A stretch of DNA of 64,000 bases, from NCBI GenBank assembly GCA_002951995.1, contig CP019797.1, forward strand, positions 3,456,501-3,520,500, given 5' to 3'. This DNA comes from Stenotrophomonas acidaminiphila. GTDB lineage: Bacteria > Pseudomonadota > Gammaproteobacteria > Xanthomonadales > Xanthomonadaceae. A program made the translations under genes and the position numbers. Below are positions 46,435 through 56,133 of this stretch, in pieces. The notes under the pieces are model-generated. The model saw only the letters and a program-made list of their open reading frames with translations, made no database searches and was not told where the DNA came from. Numbering within the stretch: position 1 is the stretch's first letter; each line of letters begins with the position of its first letter.

Positions 46435-47375
46435 GGCGCCTGGCTGCCGATGCCCCAGGCGAACGGATCGGCATCATCGATCAGCAGGGTCGCGCGGGCG
46501 GTGATCCAGGCCTGGCCGATGATCCGCGGCAGGATGCCGCGCGCGCCCCGCCGGTAGGAGGCCTCGAACGCGCTGCCGAGGATGCCCTGCTGCACCCAGC
46601 TCGCGCCTTCGGCCAGCTTGCCGTCGGCGGCCAGGCAGGCCAGCTTGGCGCTGGTGCCGGTGCCGCAGGGCGAACGGTCGTAGGCCAGGCCCGGGCACAG
46701 CACGAAGTTGCGCGCGGCGCCGCTGCCGTCGGGCGCGGCCGCGTTGACCTCGACATGGTCGATGGCGCCATCGGCGCCGGTGATGCCGTCGCGCTCCAGC
46801 GCCAGGCGGATCGCTTCGGTATAGGCGGACAGCTCGCGCTGGTTGGCCAGGGTCAGCGCGCACGGCGCCTGCGTGGTGATGAAGAACCAGTTGCCGCCCC
46901 AGGCCACGTCGCCGCGCACCACGCCGTGGCCGGGCACGTCCACCGCCACATCGTGCAGGTGGCGCCAGCTCTCCACGTTGTCCACCGCCACGCGGCCATC
47001 GTCGAACAGTTCAACGCCGACCATGCCCACCGGTGTCTCGATGCGGTGCCGTCCGGGCTGGATACGGCCCAGCTCGGCCAGGGTGCGCACCACGCCGATG
47101 GTGCCGTGGCCGCACATGCCCAGGCAGCCGACGTTGTTGAAGAAGATCACCCCGGTGCACGCCGACGGATCTTCCGGTGGCAGCAGCAGCGCGCCCACCA
47201 TGGTGTCCGAGCCGCGCGGCTCGCAGGCCAGCGCCGCGCGCCAATGGTCGAATTCCCTGGCCAGGCGCTCGCGGCGCTGGCGCAGGCTGCCGCCACCGAG
47301 GTCGGGAAAGCCACCGAGCACGACCCGGGTGGGCTCGCCGGCGGTATGCGAATCGATGATGTCTATCCGGTGCAT
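46431..47375 (-). CDS. 4-hydroxyproline epimerase (proline racemase family)
   Basis: Converts trans-4-hydroxy-L-proline to cis-4-hydroxy-D-proline, the first step of the pathway. The 314-residue protein has both catalytic cysteines: Cys88 in [12 protein letters not shown] and Cys237 in [12 protein letters not shown] Thr at the second position would indicate the trans-3-hydroxyproline dehydratase instead, so this is an epimerase. ATG 47375 gives the conserved [19 protein letters not shown] start. It is the first gene of the operon, facing the PAS-AraC regulator. Confidence 0.95.
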   Translation of the reverse strand: MHRIDIIDSHTAGEPTRVVLGGFPDLGGGSLRQRRERLAREFDHWRAALACEPRGSDTMVGALLLPPEDPSACTGVIFFNNVGCLGMCGHGTIGVVRTLAELGRIQPGRHRIETPVGMVGVELFDDGRVAVDNVESWRHLHDVAVDVPGHGVVRGDVAWGGNWFFITTQAPCALTLANQRELSAYTEAIRLALERDGITGADGAIDHVEVNAAAPDGSGAARNFVLCPGLAYDRSPCGTGTSAKLACLAADGKLAEGASWVQQGILGSAFEASYRRGARGILPRIIGQAWITARATLLIDDADPFAWGIGSQAP

Positions 47376-47403
47376 GCGGACATGCTCCCACCGCGGCCGC
47401 AGG

Positions 47404-47445
47404 GCCGAATAGCAGTGCATTCGGCGCCCTCATGCGGAATTCGGC
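47404..47445. promoter_or_regulatory. Candidate operator: three ATTCGGC heptamers
   Basis: Between the divergent epimerase and AraC genes lie GCCGAAT (47404-47410), ATTCGGC (47419-47425) and ATTCGGC (47439-47445). The last two are direct repeats with a 20-bp period, about two helical turns, as AraC-type activators often use. The first two form a palindrome with an 8-base spacer. They sit 29-70 bp upstream of the epimerase start, where an activator should bind. Binding by the adjacent regulator is inferred. Confidence 0.5.
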
Positions 47446-47537
47446 ACAACCCCATGAACGCCGCGCCACGGCGTGGAAGCATGCGCTAGCATCGGCCGCA
47501 CGCCACGCCGACGACCGCCAACGCGAAGACGACGCCC

Positions 47538-48293
47538 ATGGACGCCCAGCATTCCTCAAGCGAAGTACAGCACCTGTTCGATGCGCTGCCGGATACCGTG
47601 TTCTTCGTGAAGGACCGCGAGGGGCGCTATACGCACTGCAACCTCACCCTGGTGCAGCGGCTGGGCCGCAGGAAGCGCGGCGAGGTCATCGGCCGCTCGC
47701 CGCTGGAAGTGTTCCCAGCGCCGCTGGGCAACCGCTACCTGCTGCAGGACCGGCAGGTGCTGGCCGGCGATCCCATCGCCGACCGCCTGGAAGTGCACCT
47801 GTATCCGAACCGCCGCCCCGGCTGGTGCCTGACCGTCAAGCGGCCGCTGTTCCGCGATGGCGTGATCTGCGGGCTGATGGGCGTTTCCCGCGATCTCGGC
47901 CGGCCCAACAGCCGCCACTCGGCCTTCGCCCAGCTCGACCGGGTGGTGGCGCACATGCAGGAACATTTCGAATCCAACCTGCGCGCGCCGCAGCTGGCGG
48001 AGCTGGCCGGCATGTCGCTGGCACAGCTGGAACGGCATTTCCGCCACGTGTTCCAGCTCACCCCGCAGCAGTACCTGATCAAGCTGCGCATCGAGATGGC
48101 CATGCGCCTGCTGCGCGAGCCCGGCAGCATCGCCGGCATCGGCCAGCGCTGCGGCTTCAGCGACCAGAGCGCGTTCGCGCGCCAGTTCAAGGCCACCGTC
48201 GGCATGACGCCCAGCGAGTACCGCAACCTGGAGGACGTGTTCGACGGCGGCGAGGCGGCTGACGCGGTCGAGCCGCTGCGCCGGCGCGGCTAG
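47538..48293 (+). CDS. PAS-domain AraC family regulator of the hydroxyproline operon
   Basis: A 251-residue regulator. Residues of about 8-125 form a PAS domain (VQHLFDALPDTVFFVKDREGRYTHCNLTLVQRLG ... VKRPLFRDGVICGLMGVSRDL). Residues of about 135-240 carry two AraC helix-turn-helices (FESNLRAPQLAELAGMSLAQLERHFRHVFQLTPQQYLIKLRIEMAMRLL, IAGIGQRCGFSDQSAFARQFKATVGMTPSEYR). It is transcribed away from the hydroxyproline operon, 162 bp from the epimerase start, so it is its likely local activator. The ligand sensed by PAS may be hydroxyproline or a pathway intermediate. Confidence 0.92.
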   Translation: MDAQHSSSEVQHLFDALPDTVFFVKDREGRYTHCNLTLVQRLGRRKRGEVIGRSPLEVFPAPLGNRYLLQDRQVLAGDPIADRLEVHLYPNRRPGWCLTVKRPLFRDGVICGLMGVSRDLGRPNSRHSAFAQLDRVVAHMQEHFESNLRAPQLAELAGMSLAQLERHFRHVFQLTPQQYLIKLRIEMAMRLLREPGSIAGIGQRCGFSDQSAFARQFKATVGMTPSEYRNLEDVFDGGEAADAVEPLRRRG

Positions 48294-48306
48294 CGCGGAC
48301 CGCCGC

Positions 48307-49347
48307 TCAGGGCACGAACAGGAAGTAGTCGTGCGCGGCGCGTGCCAGCTGCGCGATGGCGGCGTCGCGGGCTTCGGTGGAGGCGCGCGAACGGATGAAC
48401 ACCGCGGCCACCACCTGGCCGCGGCCGTTCGGCAGCTCGATCACGCCGACGTCGTTGATCACATCGCCGACGGTGCCGGTCTTGTGCGCCACCGGCGTGC
48501 CGCTGGGCAGCATGCCGCGCAGGCGCGCGCTGCCGGTGCGGGTGTCGAGCATGATCTGCTGCAGCACCCGGGTCGATTGCGGCGACAGGACCTCGCCCTT
48601 CCAGGTGCGCTGCAGCAGCTGCGCCATGGCGCGGGCACTGCTGGTGTCGCGCGGGTCGGCGTTCCAGGCGTCCATGTTGGTTCGCCGCTGCGCCTCGCTG
48701 CGTTCGCTGCGCGACAGCTCGCCATAGGCGGCCGGGCCCAGCGGCTGCGCGTGCGAGGCGGCGTCGCCGTAGTAGTTGGCCAGCAGTTCCCATATGTAGC
48801 GGTCCACGCGCAGGCCCTCGACGCCCAGCGCGCGCATGCGCTGCTGCACTGCCTCGGGGCCGCCGCCGGTGCGGACCAGGATGTCGGTGGCGTTGTTGTC
48901 GCTGACCGTGATCATCATGTGCAGCAGGTCGCGGATGGTGATGGCCGAACCGGCGCTGAGATGGGTGTCCATCGGCCCGCCCATGTCGGGGTAGATGTCG
49001 TCAGGGCCCAGCAGTACCTGCTGCTGCAGGCCCAGCTTGCCCTCGTCGACCAGCTTGAGGATGTGCACGGCCACCGGCACCTTCATGGTGCTGGCCATCG
49101 GCAGCGGCTGGTCGGCGTTGAGATAGACCGCGCGACCGCTTTGCAGATGCACCAGCGCCACGCCGACGTTGCCCGGCAGCTGCGCCGCCAGGCGCTCGGC
49201 CTCGGCCTGCAGCGCGAGCGGCTGGGGCGGCGCCTGCCGTGCCATGGCTACCGTCGGCAGGGCGCACAGACTGCCCAGCAGCAGGGCAGAGGCCAGCAGG
49301 GACGCCTGCAGGCGCGGGTGCGGGGAACGACGGACGCGGACGGTCAT
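48307..49347 (-). CDS. Class A beta-lactamase-like serine hydrolase, atypical omega loop
   Basis: Exported 346-residue protein with a signal peptide (PRLQASLLASALLLGSLCALPTVAMA). The penicillin-binding-fold motifs are present: S86-T-M-K89 (PMASTMKVPVA), S149-D-N151 (TVSDNNATD) and K289-T-G (AHKTGTVGD). The SDN to KTG distance is about 36 residues longer than in TEM enzymes. In the stretch before RDTSSARAMA, where E166xxLN should lie, no ExxLN motif is visible (RRTNMDAWNADPRDT). Without the deacylating Glu it may not be an efficient beta-lactamase. Start ATG 49347 gives the signal peptide; 49392 is an in-frame alternative. Confidence 0.87.
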   Translation of the reverse strand: MTVRVRRSPHPRLQASLLASALLLGSLCALPTVAMARQAPPQPLALQAEAERLAAQLPGNVGVALVHLQSGRAVYLNADQPLPMASTMKVPVAVHILKLVDEGKLGLQQQVLLGPDDIYPDMGGPMDTHLSAGSAITIRDLLHMMITVSDNNATDILVRTGGGPEAVQQRMRALGVEGLRVDRYIWELLANYYGDAASHAQPLGPAAYGELSRSERSEAQRRTNMDAWNADPRDTSSARAMAQLLQRTWKGEVLSPQSTRVLQQIMLDTRTGSARLRGMLPSGTPVAHKTGTVGDVINDVGVIELPNGRGQVVAAVFIRSRASTEARDAAIAQLARAAHDYFLFVP

Positions 49348-49433
49348 GGAAGATCCTCTGGCATGGAACGGATGCGGGGGTGCGACCGGCATGGTAACGG
49401 CACGGCCGATCCAGGGGGCACCCCCGCAAACGG

Positions 49434-49462
49434 CGAAGGCCGCCCGTCGCGGGCGGCCTTCG
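49434..49462 (-). terminator. Hairpin terminator downstream of actP
   Basis: A perfect 13-bp stem (cgaaggccgcccg / cgggcggccttcg) with a tcg loop lies 24 bp beyond the actP stop. On the minus strand it is followed by only a short T-run (ccgtttgcg), so it is probably a weak intrinsic terminator. Confidence 0.75.
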
Positions 49463-49485
49463 TCGTGGCTGCTGCCAGGCCGCGA

Positions 49486-51207
49486 TCAGTGATCGGCGGC
49501 CCGGCTGGCGCCCACGCCGGTCTCGGCACGCACCTGCTGCGCCGGGTATGCGGCGCGTTCGGCCTTGGCCCGCGCGCTGTTGTCCAGCACCGAGAACAGC
49601 CAGATGCCGACGAAGGCGATGGTCATCGAGAACAGCGCCGGGCTGGTGTACGGGAACGGCGCGCTGCCGGCCGGGTTGCCCAGCGTGTCGACCCACACCG
49701 ACGGCGACAGCAGGGTCAGCAGCAGCGACGAGGCCAGCCCGAGGAAGCCACCGATCACCGCACCGCGGGTGGTGCAGTCCTTCCACAGCAGCGACAGGAT
49801 CAGCACCGGGAAGTTGGCCGAGGCGGCGATGGCGAACGCCAGCGACACCATGAAGGCCACGTTCTGCTTCTCGAAGGCGATGCCCAGCAGTACCGCGACC
49901 ACGCCCAGCACCAGGGTGGTGGCGCGCGACACGCGCAGTTCGGTGCCGGCCGGCGGCCTGCCCTTCATGATCACCGTGGCGTACAGGTCGTGCGACACCG
50001 CCGAGGCACCGGACAGCGTCAGCCCGGCCACCACCGCCAGGATGGTGGCGAACGCGACCGCCGAGATGAAGCCCATGAACAGGTTGCCGCCCACCGCCTT
50101 GCCGACCAGCACCGCGGCCATGTTCGGCCCGCCCTGGATGGTGCCGGTGACCGGGTCGGCGTAGGCCGGGTTGGTCAGCACCAGGGCGATGGCGCCGAAG
50201 CCGATGATGAAGATCAGGATGTAGAAGTAGCCGATCCAGGTGGTGGCCCAGAACACCGACTTGCGCGCCTGCTTGGCGTCGGGAACGGTGAAGAAGCGCA
50301 TCAGGATGTGCGGCAGGCCGGCGGTGCCGAACATCAGCGCCATGCCGAAGGAAATGGCCGAGATCGGATCCTTGACGAACCCGCCCGGGCCCATGATCGA
50401 CAGGCCGGCCGCGGCGGCCTCTTCCGCGCTCTTGCCACCATTGGCGGCGATCTGGGTCTTGACCTGCACCGCGGTGGCGAACAGCTTCTCGAAGCTGAAA
50501 CCGAACTGCCACATCACCATCAGCGCCATGAAGGTCACCCCGGACAGCAGCAGGCAGGCCTTGATGATCTGCACCCAGGTGGTGGCGGTCATGCCGCCGA
50601 ACAGCACGTAGACCATCATCAGCACGCCCACCAGCACTACCGCGATCCAGTAGTCCAGGCCGAACAGCAGCTTGATCAGCGCGCCGGCGCCGACCATCTG
50701 CGCGATCAGGTAGAACAGCACCACCACCAGCGTGCCGGAGGCGGCGAACAACCGGATCGGCTTCTGCGCGAAGCGGTAGCCGGCGACGTCTGCGAAGGTG
50801 AAGCGGCCGAGGTTGCGCAGCCGTTCGGCCATCAGGAAGGTCAGGATCGGCCAGCCGACCAGGAAGCCGATGGCGTAGATCAGGCCGTCGTAGCCGTTGG
50901 CCATCACCGCCGCGGTGATGCCCAGGAACGAAGCCGCCGACATGTAGTCGCCGGCGATCGCCAGGCCGTTCTGGAAGCCGGTGATGCCGCCGCCGGCGGT
51001 GTAGAAATCGGACGCCGAGCGGGTACGCGCGGCGGCCCACTTGGTGATGCCCAAGGTCGCCAGCACGAACACGGCGAACATCACGATCGCCGTCCAGTTG
51101 GTGGGCTGGCGCACGGTCTGGCCGATGTCGCCACCGGCCGCCAGGGCCGCGCCACTGGCGGCCAGCAGGGCGATGAGCGCGGCCGGGCGCAGGAACGGAC
51201 GGATCAT
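49486..51207 (-). CDS. actP: Cation/acetate symporter ActP
   Basis: Inner-membrane SSS-family transporter for acetate and other short carboxylates with Na+ or H+. The 573-residue protein has an N-terminal signal-like helix ([13 protein letters not shown]), then [30 protein letters not shown], the conserved ActP/SSS block, and about 13 helices, including [22 protein letters not shown] and [25 protein letters not shown]. It overlaps the DUF485 gene yjcH by four bases, the standard yjcH-actP pair. It belongs to the acetate module with acs at 53335. Confidence 0.95.
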   Translation of the reverse strand: MIRPFLRPAALIALLAASGAALAAGGDIGQTVRQPTNWTAIVMFAVFVLATLGITKWAAARTRSASDFYTAGGGITGFQNGLAIAGDYMSAASFLGITAAVMANGYDGLIYAIGFLVGWPILTFLMAERLRNLGRFTFADVAGYRFAQKPIRLFAASGTLVVVLFYLIAQMVGAGALIKLLFGLDYWIAVVLVGVLMMVYVLFGGMTATTWVQIIKACLLLSGVTFMALMVMWQFGFSFEKLFATAVQVKTQIAANGGKSAEEAAAAGLSIMGPGGFVKDPISAISFGMALMFGTAGLPHILMRFFTVPDAKQARKSVFWATTWIGYFYILIFIIGFGAIALVLTNPAYADPVTGTIQGGPNMAAVLVGKAVGGNLFMGFISAVAFATILAVVAGLTLSGASAVSHDLYATVIMKGRPPAGTELRVSRATTLVLGVVAVLLGIAFEKQNVAFMVSLAFAIAASANFPVLILSLLWKDCTTRGAVIGGFLGLASSLLLTLLSPSVWVDTLGNPAGSAPFPYTSPALFSMTIAFVGIWLFSVLDNSARAKAERAAYPAQQVRAETGVGASRAADH

Positions 51208-51521
51208 TGCGCGTCCTCCACGATCTGCTGGGTCAACTGGTCGAACTCCTTGTTGGCGCGGCGTACGTAGAAGCCGGTGATGAGGATGGTGAACACCATC
51301 AGCCCCAGCGCGATCGGGATGCCGATGGTGGTGATGCGGCCCGCGCCCAGCGGGGTGGCGAGGAACGCCTTGTCGAAGGCGATCAGGCCGATGTAGCCGT
51401 AGTAGGCCAGCAGCATCAGCACGGTGAGGATCCAGCCCAGGCGGTTGCGCGACTGTCGCAGCCGCCGGTAGGCCGGGTGGGAGGCGATCCGCTCAACACG
51501 GGGATCGACGGAAGCATTCAT
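51204..51521 (-). CDS. yjcH: DUF485 inner-membrane protein YjcH
   Basis: A 105-residue two-helix membrane protein ([54 protein letters not shown]) of the DUF485 family. It is nearly always encoded just before actP and thought to assist the symporter. [16 protein letters not shown] near the N-terminus is the family's conserved cytoplasmic segment. Its stop overlaps the actP start. Confidence 0.93.
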   Translation of the reverse strand: MNASVDPRVERIASHPAYRRLRQSRNRLGWILTVLMLLAYYGYIGLIAFDKAFLATPLGAGRITTIGIPIALGLMVFTILITGFYVRRANKEFDQLTQQIVEDAQ

Positions 51522-51630
51522 CGGGATTCTCCAGATTTCGGGAATACGGGCCCCGGCGTGCGCTGCGCGCCGGTGCGGGCATGAGTGCTCCCCGTGGGGG
51601 TAGGGAGTAGGGGACTGCGTTTACCGCGGT

Positions 51631-51659
51631 GGCAGCGGCGCCGTGGCGACGCCGCTGCC
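51631..51659 (-). terminator. Hairpin after the DcaP porin gene
   Basis: A perfect 10-bp stem (ggcagcggcg / cgccgctgcc) with a 9-base loop starts 5 bp beyond the porin stop (51665) on the minus strand. There is no T-tract, so it is only a candidate terminator or 3'-end stabiliser. Confidence 0.5.
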
Positions 51660-51664
51660 GGGAC

Positions 51665-53095
51665 TCAGAAGCTGTACTTGGTGGTGAACTGCACGCGGCT
51701 GATGTCGCCCTTGCGGCCGTTCTCGATCTCGCGCACGCCGTACATCAGCTCGGCGCCGATATCGACCTTGGGCATGGGCGTGTAGAACACGTTGCCGCGG
51801 ATCGACTGCACGCTCTTGGTCACCAGCGCGCCGGTGATCGAGGCATCGTTGTCGTAGTCGCTGCGCGCGTAGATCAGGTTGGTGCGCAGCTTCGGGGTGA
51901 AGGCGTGGCGCCAGCCGACGTAGCCGGCGATCACCCCGGTGGGGTCGAGCTCGTCGCGCACCGCGTCCCAGGCGCTGTCGCCGGTGATGCCCAGGCCGAT
52001 GTAGCGGGCGATGCCCTGGCCGCCGGTGAGCTGGTAGTGCAGCGAATCGCTGCCGCCCATCACCCATTTGCCGCCCACGGTCAGGCCGCCGCCGGTGGCG
52101 GTGGCGTGGGCGCCGGTGGCCTGGTTGTCCACCTTCAGCTGGCGCAGCAGGCCGGCCACGCCGAAGGTGCCCCAGTCGCCCTTCCAGCCGTAGCGCACGG
52201 TCAGGTCGGGCAGCGAGCCGCGGTCGGAGCTGGTGGCGCCGACCAGCGTGGTTTCCGGGTTCTCCAGCGCGGCGCTGAAGCCGCCCCGGGTGTAGCGCAC
52301 CTGGGCCTGGCGCACGAAGATCACGCCATCGGTCGGGCCGACGAAGTCCACCGCCTCGGGAATGGAGGCGGCGTCCATGAAGTTGGACCAGGTCTGGCCG
52401 GCCAGCCAGTTGTTCCAGTACATGTAGGCATGGCGCAGGGTGACGCCGTAGGTGTTGGTCGCGGTCTGGTTGCCCAGCGCGTTGCCGAAGAAGTCCATCT
52501 CCACCAGCGCGCCGGCCTTGTCGCCGTTCTCGGCGACGTGGTCCACGCCCAGGTTGAAGCGCGAGAACTTGGCGTGGGCGTTGTAGTCCACGCCCGAGGC
52601 CTTTCCCGAACCGCCGGCGCCATGCACCGGGGTCTGCCCCGGCAGGTACAGCGAACGGCCGGTGGCGTCGTCGGCAAGCTGGCCGTCGCCGGTGCGGGTG
52701 GCCAGGAAGTCGGCCTTGATGAAGCCGCCGAATTTGAAGGTGGTGCCCGGCGTGGCGCCCGGGGTGATGCTGGTCACCTGGATCGGCTGCTTGCCGGCCG
52801 GCACCGCGGGCCTGGCCGGCGCGGCGGCGGCCGCTGCCTGTTCGGCGCGCACCTGCTGCACATCGCCCTGGGCCTGGGCGATCGCGCCCTGCTGTTGCTG
52901 CTGGGTGGAGAGCAGCAGCTGCACCTGGCGCTCGAGTTCGGCGACGCGCGCTTCCAGCGCCTTCTCCTTCGCCGTGCCGGCCAGAGCCATGCCCGGCGCC
53001 AGCAGCGCCACGAACAACGCGGCGGCAAGTGGCCGGCGCACCATCGTCGTGGCGGGGAACGCGCGGTCCGCGCGTTTCAACACGTGTCTGTTCAT
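51665..53095 (-). CDS. DcaP-family trimeric outer-membrane porin
   Basis: A 476-residue outer-membrane channel; DcaP proteins carry carboxylates and other anions. The signal peptide (VRRPLAAALFVALLAPGMALA) is preceded by a long basic n-region. It is followed by a coiled coil (KALEARVAELERQVQLLLSTQQQQQGAIAQAQ), the N-terminal trimerisation element of DcaP. A 16-strand barrel follows (FKFGGFIKADFLATRTGDG, YMYWNNWLAGQTWSNFMDAASIPEAVDF), ending VQFTTKYSF. Start ATG 53095 is chosen. It diverges from acs across a 239-bp region with direct repeats, so porin and acs are probably co-regulated for acetate uptake and use. Confidence 0.9.
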   Translation of the reverse strand: MNRHVLKRADRAFPATTMVRRPLAAALFVALLAPGMALAGTAKEKALEARVAELERQVQLLLSTQQQQQGAIAQAQGDVQQVRAEQAAAAAAPARPAVPAGKQPIQVTSITPGATPGTTFKFGGFIKADFLATRTGDGQLADDATGRSLYLPGQTPVHGAGGSGKASGVDYNAHAKFSRFNLGVDHVAENGDKAGALVEMDFFGNALGNQTATNTYGVTLRHAYMYWNNWLAGQTWSNFMDAASIPEAVDFVGPTDGVIFVRQAQVRYTRGGFSAALENPETTLVGATSSDRGSLPDLTVRYGWKGDWGTFGVAGLLRQLKVDNQATGAHATATGGGLTVGGKWVMGGSDSLHYQLTGGQGIARYIGLGITGDSAWDAVRDELDPTGVIAGYVGWRHAFTPKLRTNLIYARSDYDNDASITGALVTKSVQSIRGNVFYTPMPKVDIGAELMYGVREIENGRKGDISRVQFTTKYSF

Positions 53096-53180
53096 CAGGT
53101 CTGCCTCTCTCCGGCTGGCGTTGACGGCCGCGTCGGTCGCACGGTCCACGGCAGGGTGCGCGGCGTTCACCGCGGGCGGC

Positions 53181-53223
53181 TATTCGCCATTAGTCGAAAG
53201 CGCGCGGGTATTCGACCATCGTC
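53181..53223. promoter_or_regulatory. Candidate operator between dcaP-like gene and acs
   Basis: Two related 15-mers, TATTCGCCATTAGTC (53181-53195) and TATTCGACCATCGTC (53209-53223), repeat directly with a 28-bp period and agree at 11 of 15 positions. They lie in a locally A+T-richer patch between the divergent porin and acs genes. The NarL-type regulator at 55447 is the natural candidate to bind here; this is inference. Confidence 0.42.
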
Positions 53224-53334
53224 TAAGCCGGGGGCAGCGCGCGACTGGGGTGATGCGGCACACTTGGGAGGTCGCGGCCGCGTCGCAGATGCGGCTCCCC
53301 CATTGGTTACAAGTGCAAAGGTGAGGGTATTGCC

Positions 53335-55278
<1,944 letters not shown>

Positions 55279-55292
55279 AGCCAGGAGATGAG

Positions 55293-55431
55293 TGAAGAGG
55301 AGTGAGGAGTGAGGGAAAGCAACAGTGGTTTGATTGCCCGCTTCTCACTCCGCCCTTTTCCCAACCTCTCCCCGCAAGCAGACCGGCTTTTACTTTTGCT
55401 TTTGCCTTCTCTCACTCCTCACTCCTCTTCA
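55293..55431. repeat. GAGTGAG inverted-repeat element, copy 3
   Basis: This is the third copy, between acs and the response regulator. The left arm 55293-55313 contains GAAGAGGAGTGAGGAGTG. The right arm 55411-55431 is its perfect 21-base complement, separated by a 97-base loop with further CTTCTCACTCC pieces. The left arm starts 15 bp after the acs stop and the right arm ends 16 bp before the regulator ATG. The structure could uncouple the two genes. Confidence 0.85.
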
Positions 55432-55446
55432 GCCACTCCTGCTCCA

Positions 55447-56112
55447 ATGCCTACCCTGCTGATCGCCGATGACCACCCGCTGTTCCGCGAAGCGCTGCGC
55501 GGCGCGGTGCAGCGGGTCATTCCCGGGGTGCAGCTGCTGGAGGCCGACAGCGTCGAAGCGCTGTATGCGCTGGCCGAGCAGCATCCCGATGCCGATCTGG
55601 TGCTGATGGACCTGAACATGCCCGGCGCGCAGGGGTTCAACGCGCTGGTGCACCTGCGCTCGCTACACCCGCAGTTGCCGATCGTGGTGGTGTCCGCGCG
55701 CGAGGAACCGACGGTGATGCGCCGCGCGCTCGACCATGGCGCGTTCGGCTTCATCCCCAAGTCGGCCGATTCGGACACCATCGGCCATGCCCTGGGCACC
55801 ATCCTCGACGGCGAGCGCTGGGCACCGGCCGAGGCGCACAACGTGCCGCCCACCGACCACGAGGAACGCGAGGTCGGCCAGCGCCTGCGCGAACTCACCC
55901 CGCAGCAGTTCCGGGTGCTGCAGATGCTCGGCGCCGGGCGCCTCAACAAGCAGATCGCCTACGACCTGAACGTGTCCGAGGCCACGATCAAGGCGCACGT
56001 CACCGCGATCCTGCGCAAGCTCGGCGTCACCAACCGCACCCAGGCGGTGCTGATGGCCGGCAAGCTGGCCATCGACGACGACAGCATCGTGCTGCCGCCG
56101 GAAGAAGACTGA
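55447..56112 (+). CDS. NarL/LuxR-type response regulator (CrbR/ErdR-like)
   Basis: A 221-residue two-component regulator with an N-terminal receiver domain (LLIADDHPLFREAL, phospho-acceptor Asp55 in LVLMDLNMPG, Lys in GFIPKSAD). The C-terminal LuxR HTH is LTPQQFRVLQMLGAGRLNKQIAYDLNVSEATIKAHVTAILRKLGV. ATG 55447 (MPTLLIADDH) is chosen; the longer open frame runs through the repeat. It sits right after acs, as CrbR (Vibrio) and ErdR (Pseudomonas) homologues that activate acs often do. Its likely partner is the SSS-domain kinase at 60242-63664. Confidence 0.92.
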   Translation: MPTLLIADDHPLFREALRGAVQRVIPGVQLLEADSVEALYALAEQHPDADLVLMDLNMPGAQGFNALVHLRSLHPQLPIVVVSAREEPTVMRRALDHGAFGFIPKSADSDTIGHALGTILDGERWAPAEAHNVPPTDHEEREVGQRLRELTPQQFRVLQMLGAGRLNKQIAYDLNVSEATIKAHVTAILRKLGVTNRTQAVLMAGKLAIDDDSIVLPPEED

Positions 56113-56133
56113 GCCCCGCCGCCGCGTCCGTGG

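Noticed and set aside
48331..51270. A 979-codon plus-strand open frame across the serine hydrolase and actP
   Set aside because: Runs through two well-supported minus-strand genes and the terminator between them; no recognisable protein.
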